From Blautia wexlerae DSM 19850 (GTDB lineage Bacteria > Bacillota > Clostridia > Lachnospirales > Lachnospiraceae): 64,000 nt of DNA. Every line of letters begins with the position of its first letter. Within the stretch, counting starts at the first letter, position 1. The position numbers and the translations under genes were made by a program. Shown here in pieces: positions 60,516 through 64,000 of the stretch. Below the pieces are notes generated by a model. The model was given only the letters and a program-made list of their open reading frames with translations. It was not told the DNA's origin and ran no database searches. The stretch is taken from NCBI RefSeq assembly GCF_025148125.1, contig NZ_CP102267.1, positions 1,436,501 to 1,500,500 of the forward strand, read 5' to 3'.

Positions 60516-60534
60516 GTAAATAGGAGATATAAGA

Positions 60535-60792
60535 ATGTCAAAATGGGATAAACTGATAACACGTATATGTAATTTATCAAAAGATCTTCGATTTGATGAA
60601 TTGCGAAAAGTATTGGAAAGTTATGGATATGAAATGAATGTTCCGAGAAGTGGAAGCAGTCATTATACATTTAGAAAGTCTGGATGTATGCCTATTACAA
60701 TACCAAAACATGAGCCGATAAAGAAAGTATATGTAGAAATGGTAAGGGAAATAGTAGAAAGTGAGGCGAAGAATCATGAAGACGCTGAATGA
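60535..60792 (+). CDS. hicA: HicA-family toxin
   Basis: The protein has 85 residues. A dsRBD-like fold with the catalytic His in SSHYTFRKSG, then ITIPKHEPIKK, matches HicA mRNA interferases. It is a little longer than the usual 60-80 residues at the N terminus. It overlaps hicB by 17 bases. AGGAGATATAAGA precedes the ATG. Confidence 0.83.
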   Translation: MSKWDKLITRICNLSKDLRFDELRKVLESYGYEMNVPRSGSSHYTFRKSGCMPITIPKHEPIKKVYVEMVREIVESEAKNHEDAE

Positions 60793-61138
60793 TTATATGT
60801 CAATGTCCTATCGTATGGAAGTTGTAGAAGATAAAACCGAAGGAGGATTCGTAGTTTCGTATCCGGATCTCCCTGGTTGCATTACCTGCGGAGAAACAGT
60901 GGAAAGTGCAATTTCAAATGCCCTGGATGCAAAAAAAGCATGGCTTGAAGCTGCATTAGAAGAAGGAGTAGAAATCCATGAGCCGGATAGCCTTGAAGAT
61001 TATTCCGGACAGTTTAAACTGAGAATTCCAAGAAGCCTGCATAGACTACTGGCAGAACATTCTCAGAGAGAGGGAATCAGTATGAATCAGTATTGCGTAT
61101 ATCTTCTTTCAAGGAATGATGCGGTATTCTCAAAATAG
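60776..61138 (+). CDS. hicB: HicB-family antitoxin
   Basis: The protein has 120 residues. The HicB fold appears as VVSYPDLPGCITCGETVESA. The C terminus has a ribbon-helix-helix-type segment (LRIPRSLHRLLAEHSQREG) for operator binding. It should neutralise HicA and repress the promoter. ATG 60776, with GAGG ten bases upstream, is chosen over 60761. Confidence 0.87.
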   Translation: MKTLNDYMSMSYRMEVVEDKTEGGFVVSYPDLPGCITCGETVESAISNALDAKKAWLEAALEEGVEIHEPDSLEDYSGQFKLRIPRSLHRLLAEHSQREGISMNQYCVYLLSRNDAVFSK

Positions 61139-61229
61139 CGATTATAAGTAAGCTACAAAGTGTGTTGTCGAGATCGGAGCGCACAGTAACATGGAAAGAG
61201 TCGATGATTTATTAACGAAAAATAAGCAG

Positions 61230-61258
61230 TTGACAAAAAATAAGCATGTTGTTATAAT
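61230..61258 (+). promoter_or_regulatory. Sigma-A promoter of glnA
   Basis: TTGACA (61230-61235) and TATAAT (61253-61258) are 17 bases apart, a perfect consensus pair. Confidence 0.8.
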
Positions 61259-61267
61259 TGCCTACAT

Positions 61268-61321
61268 GAACAAAGGCGTTCTTTCTATAGAAAAGTAACT
61301 GTAGAAAGTGCGCCATTTTTT
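61268..61321 (+). promoter_or_regulatory. ANTAR-type antitermination leader of glnA
   Basis: GAAC (61268-61271) and GTTC (61278-61281) enclose the hexaloop AAAGGC. GGCGTTCTTTCTA (61275-61287) can instead pair with TAGAAAGTGCGCC (61302-61314), one mismatch, before ATTTTTTA. The two folds exclude each other. The first hairpin starts about four bases into the transcript. Confidence 0.75.
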
Positions 61322-61431
61322 ATATCATTATAAGAAGAATCTATAAAACTTCCAGACAGGACAAAACTGTATCGAAGAATCATTAAGAAAGCAAAAACAG
61401 CAGAAACTATGCTGACAAGGAGTGAATGAAA

Positions 61432-62754
61432 ATGGGGAATTATACCAGAGAAGAAATATTACAGATGGCTGAGGAGGAAGACGTGGAATTTATCCGTCTC
61501 CAGTTCACAGATATGTTCGGAACGCTGAAAAACATCGCCATAACTGCCCGGGAACTTCCCCGCGCACTGGATAACCGATGTATCGTAGATGGTTCCTTTA
61601 TCGCAGGAATCGCAGGAGAATCCGAACCGGATATGTACTTAAGACCGGATCTTGACACCTTTGCAATTCTCCCATGGAGACCACAGCAGGGCAAAGTTGC
61701 CAGACTGTTATGCGATATCTATTGTCCGGACGGAACCCCTCATGAGAGAAGTCCGAGATATATCCTGAAGAAAACCGCCCGGGAGGCAAAGAAGGAGGGA
61801 TACACCTGTCTGGTAGATCCGGAATGTGAGTTTTTCCTTTTTCATACAGATGATAACGGAGTTCCGACTACTGTAACACATGAAAAGGCCGGATATCTGG
61901 ATGTCAGTCCTGTGGATCTGGGTGAAAACGCAAGACGTGATATTGTATTAAATCTGGAAGACATGGGGATTGAGGTAGAATCTTCTCACCATGAAACTGC
62001 TCCTGCACAGCACGAAGTAGATTTCAAATACGGTGAAGTCCGTACGATTGCAGACCGGATCATGTCATTTAAGATGACGGTCCGTACCATTGCCAAACGC
62101 CATGGACTTCATGCGACGTTTATGCCGAAACCAAGGGCAGAAGTAAACGGCTCCGGAATGCACATTCATTTCTCCTTATTTAAAGATGGAAGAAATGTAT
62201 TCGTCAATCCGGGAAATCCACAGGAATTAAGCGAAGAAGCTTATTACTTCGTAGGAGGTCTTCTGGCTCACAGCAAAGAGATGGCACTGATCACCAATCC
62301 TATCGTAAATTCCTACAAACGTCTGGTTCCGGGCTATGAAGCACCGACAGAACTGACATGGACAAAGAACAACCAGAATTCACTGGTAAGAATTCCGGGA
62401 TCCAGAGGTATGGAGACAAGGATCGAACTGAGAAGTCCGGATGCAGCAGCAAATCCGTATCTGGTATTTGCAGTATGTCTGGCAGCAGGACTGGATGGAA
62501 TCAATAAGAAGATTTATCCGACTAAGTCCTCCAGCAGAGAGTTATCCGAAACAGATCAGAAAACAATGAAGATTGAAAATCTTCCGGGAAATTTGAACGA
62601 AGCAATTGATTACTTCGAACAGAGTGACTGGATCAAAGAAGTACTTGGAACAGAATTTTGTAAAGAATACGCAGCAGCCAAGAAAAAAGAATGGCTTCGC
62701 TATACAAGAGAAATTTCAGCCTGGGAAATCGAGGAATACTTATACAGAATTTAA
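61432..62754 (+). CDS. glnA: Glutamine synthetase type I
   Basis: The protein has 440 residues, the GSI-alpha length. Marks are DPECEFFLFHTDD, the ATP-site block GSGMHIHFSL, and TWTKNNQNSLVRIPG. ADRIMSFKM, near the Glu flap, is also visible. It is a second glutamine synthetase beside GlnN. ATG 61432 is nine bases after AAGGAG; ATG 61426 is too close. Regulation is probably by the ANTAR leader. The stop codon is part of the cloverleaf-like repeat that follows. Confidence 0.95.
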   Translation: MGNYTREEILQMAEEEDVEFIRLQFTDMFGTLKNIAITARELPRALDNRCIVDGSFIAGIAGESEPDMYLRPDLDTFAILPWRPQQGKVARLLCDIYCPDGTPHERSPRYILKKTAREAKKEGYTCLVDPECEFFLFHTDDNGVPTTVTHEKAGYLDVSPVDLGENARRDIVLNLEDMGIEVESSHHETAPAQHEVDFKYGEVRTIADRIMSFKMTVRTIAKRHGLHATFMPKPRAEVNGSGMHIHFSLFKDGRNVFVNPGNPQELSEEAYYFVGGLLAHSKEMALITNPIVNSYKRLVPGYEAPTELTWTKNNQNSLVRIPGSRGMETRIELRSPDAAANPYLVFAVCLAAGLDGINKKIYPTKSSSRELSETDQKTMKIENLPGNLNEAIDYFEQSDWIKEVLGTEFCKEYAAAKKKEWLRYTREISAWEIEEYLYRI

Positions 62755-62872
62755 CCGAATCAAACAAGTCCCCTGTAGAAATTGTAAAAGGCAATAAGCA
62801 GTGGGTGGGGACTTGTTTGTATCAGGAGGAGCGAAGCTTCTTCTGATAAACTGCGAAGCAGTTATTCGGTTA
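62752..62872. repeat. Cloverleaf-like inverted-repeat element after glnA
   Basis: TAACCGAAT (62752-62760) pairs with ATTCGGTTA (62864-62872). Inside are three adjoining hairpins. First, CAAACAAGTCCCC with GGGGACTTGTTTG. Second, TATCAGGAGGAGC with GCTTCTTCTGATA around GAA. Third, AACTGC with GCAGTT around GAA. All junction bases are paired, so this is a perfect four-way junction. Two loops are of the very stable GCGAAGC type. It may be a mobile repeat or a structured RNA. Confidence 0.7.
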
Positions 62873-62875
62873 TGA

Positions 62876-62962
62876 GCAAGTAGCGAAGCGGATTGCGAAC
62901 ATCCGCTTGATCAAAATCAAACAAGTCCCCTGCAGAGGTTGCAAAAAGCAATAAGCAGTGGA
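62876..62962. repeat. Second, partial copy of the post-glnA element
   Basis: A hairpin GCGGAT with ATCCGC (loop TGCGAAC, about 62887-62908) is followed by AATCAAACAAGTCCCCTG. That resumes the 5' half of the cloverleaf and runs to AATAAGCAGTGG. The 3' half is absent. The short copy at 21288-21333 shares the hairpin module. Confidence 0.65.
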
Positions 62963-63002
62963 CGGAAACTCAGGCTGTAACAGAAATAGGAGTGGCAGAG
63001 TT

Positions 63003-63557
63003 ATGAGCAGCAGCATTGTGATTGCGTTACCGAAAATTGAAGACGCAAAGAAAATCCGCACAATACTTAACAGACATGGGCTCACAGTAGCCTCTGTCTG
63101 CAGCTCTGTCTCTAATGCGCTGGCCAGTATCTCAGAGCTTGACAGTGGTGTTCTGATATGTGGGTATAAGCTGACAGATGCCTATTATAAAGACGCTCTC
63201 GATAACCTGCCACAGTATTTTGAAATGTTGCTTCTGGCTTCTCAGCGTATTATAGATGAAGCACCGAATTCCGTCAGCACTGTACAGATGCCGATGAAAG
63301 CAAGCGTACTGATAGATACGGTCAATGACATGCTCTATCATCTGGAACGCCGGATCAAAAAAGAAAAAAAGAAACCAAAGCCCAGATCAGAAAAAGAACA
63401 GAATTATATCTCGAATGCTAAACGTCTTCTGATGGAAAAAAACCAGATGACAGAAGACGAAGCGTACAGACATATTCAGAAATGCAGCATGGATTCAGGA
63501 ACCAACATGGTAGAAACTGCACAGATGTTACTCATGCTGATGTATGATGAAATCTGA
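63003..63557 (+). CDS. ANTAR-domain transcription antiterminator with degenerate receiver
   Basis: The protein has 184 residues. Residues 1-115 have a receiver-like fold, but the phosphoacceptor position reads GVLICGYKL instead of a strand ending in Asp, and the N-terminal acidic pair is missing. A Lys/Pro-rich linker (KKEKKKPKPRS) leads to the ANTAR domain, YISNAKRLLMEKNQMTEDEA to QMLLML. ANTAR proteins bind RNA hairpins and prevent terminator formation. AAAGGC hairpins precede glnN, pyrG, glnA and the next gene. GGAGTGG precedes ATG 63003. It follows glnA and may share its transcript. Confidence 0.88.
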   Translation: MSSSIVIALPKIEDAKKIRTILNRHGLTVASVCSSVSNALASISELDSGVLICGYKLTDAYYKDALDNLPQYFEMLLLASQRIIDEAPNSVSTVQMPMKASVLIDTVNDMLYHLERRIKKEKKKPKPRSEKEQNYISNAKRLLMEKNQMTEDEAYRHIQKCSMDSGTNMVETAQMLLMLMYDEI

Positions 63558-63629
63558 TTTTTCAAACACGTTCTAAATAAAATATCCGAAAATAATAAGG
63601 AAAATTTTGTAAAAAATGACGATATTATT

Positions 63630-63658
63630 TTGACAGAATATGTGGTAATATACAGAAT
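63630..63658 (+). promoter_or_regulatory. Promoter of the last, partial gene
   Basis: TTGACA (63630-63635) and CAGAAT (63653-63658) are 17 bases apart. GTTAG, then CCCTAAC, near 63678-63706 can form an extra hairpin. Confidence 0.5.
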
Positions 63659-63765
63659 ATATTTTTGTTCATATCAAGTTAGAGGCAAAATACATTTTAA
63701 CCCTAACATTATATTATATATAGAAAGAACACAAACAAACATAAAATAGATAATGACAGGAAGAA

Positions 63766-63833
63766 TGATTACAAAGGCGTAATCAGAGAGTCCAGGGGAC
63801 AACTATCCCCGGATTTTCTGATTACGCCTTTTT
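63766..63833 (+). promoter_or_regulatory. ANTAR-type antitermination leader of the last gene
   Basis: TGATTAC (63766-63772) and GTAATCA (63779-63785) enclose the hexaloop AAAGGC. GGCGTAATCAGA can instead pair with TCTGATTACGCC (63817-63828), then TTTTT, forming a terminator. The arrangement equals that of pyrG. Confidence 0.75.
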
Positions 63834-63853
63834 GATATTCAAGGAGTAAAAGA

Positions 63854-63892
63854 ATGATAAAGTCATTTGCATCTGCGCAGACTGATTTTTGA
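63854..63892 (+). CDS. Twelve-codon leader ORF
   Basis: The ORF encodes MIKSFASAQTDF with AAGGAG eight bases before its ATG, between the terminator and the next gene. It may be a leader peptide or chance. Confidence 0.3.
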   Translation: MIKSFASAQTDF

Positions 63893-63954
63893 AGACAGAC
63901 TCCATCGGACATATCACAAAGGTTTTCAGAAATGAAGAAATGGAGGATGAGGAA

Positions 63955-64000
63955 ATGGAATTTATGGATGGAACATGGAAAAAAGAAATCAATACCTGGG
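63955..64000 (+). CDS. Start of a gene cut by the window edge (possibly pyruvate formate-lyase-like)
   Basis: Only 15 residues are visible: MEFMDGTWKKEINTW. The pattern W-x-x-E-I-N recalls the N terminus of glycyl-radical formate acetyltransferases, but that is weak. GGAGG at 63942-63946 sits eight bases before the ATG. The gene lies behind an AAAGGC-hairpin leader, so it should belong to the same regulon as glnA. Confidence 0.45.
   Translation, partial: MEFMDGTWKKEINTW

Noticed and set aside
62774..62806. AAAGGC inside the post-glnA element as a further ANTAR site
   Set aside because: The six bases occur, but the flanks do not pair to close them as a hexaloop and the second copy does not keep them.
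1..64000. CRISPR array, rRNA or tRNA genes
   Set aside because: No regularly spaced direct repeats, no rRNA core sequences and no tRNA T-loop with CCA-type end were seen.

Overview
The window comes from a gut-type Firmicute, most likely a Lachnospiraceae member related to Blautia, Dorea or Ruminococcus. The protein families point there: type III glutamine synthetase, a GGGtGRT protein beside a NifU-like scaffold, DUF3343 with SelD, QueH, and agr-type signalling. So do the AT-rich intergenic regions, the strong AGGAGG ribosome sites and the clear sigma-A promoters. No rRNA, tRNA or CRISPR array was seen.

Positions 1-24250 are mainly core genome. They hold a DUF3825 tail, an acyltransferase, a MATE exporter, a secreted acidic protein, a Cys/Met PLP enzyme, and an ABC pair without its binding protein. 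A phospholipid group follows (flippase-like protein, PssA, Psd). Then come QueH, ArgH, Asd, a DUF3343-SelD selenium pair, a formate/nitrite channel, topoisomerase III, a beta-helix protein, TraX, and the NifU-like/GGGtGRT operon behind a leader that folds as a three-way junction.

Positions 24250-36330 are accessory. A prophage remnant (integrase tail, holin-like tail) precedes a propeller-like protein of unknown function. Next is a 1.76-kb tandem duplication of a secreted-protein gene whose two copies are near-identical at the ends and diverged in the middle. Broken IS110- and IS630-like transposases lie between the copies. An intact IS110 element, a TnpA/TnpB element, a TRIC channel gene, a truncated flavin reductase and an IS deletion derivative follow.

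Positions 36400-41550 carry an agr quorum-sensing locus: AgrC/AgrA-like kinase and regulator, an XRE regulator, AgrD and AgrB. Directly after agrB is a 26-residue amphipathic peptide resembling a phenol-soluble modulin, then a lipoprotein and an SH3 protein. An antitoxin with a frameshifted toxin ends the region.

Positions 41578-64000 are a nitrogen-assimilation region: an Amt-PII fusion, GlnN, PurF, an HPr-like protein, PyrG-GltB-GltD, GlnA and an ANTAR antiterminator protein. The leaders of glnN, pyrG-gltB, glnA and the last, partial gene share one architecture: a sigma-A promoter, a hairpin with the hexaloop AAAGGC, and an overlapping intrinsic terminator. This is what an ANTAR-controlled antitermination regulon should look like, and the regulator is encoded in the same window. 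Its receiver domain lacks a phosphoacceptor. The stretch 56400-61140 interrupts the cluster with recombinase debris, a MerR-ABC transporter operon and a HicAB pair. Directly after glnA lies a 121-nt cloverleaf-like inverted-repeat element with no unpaired bases at its junction.
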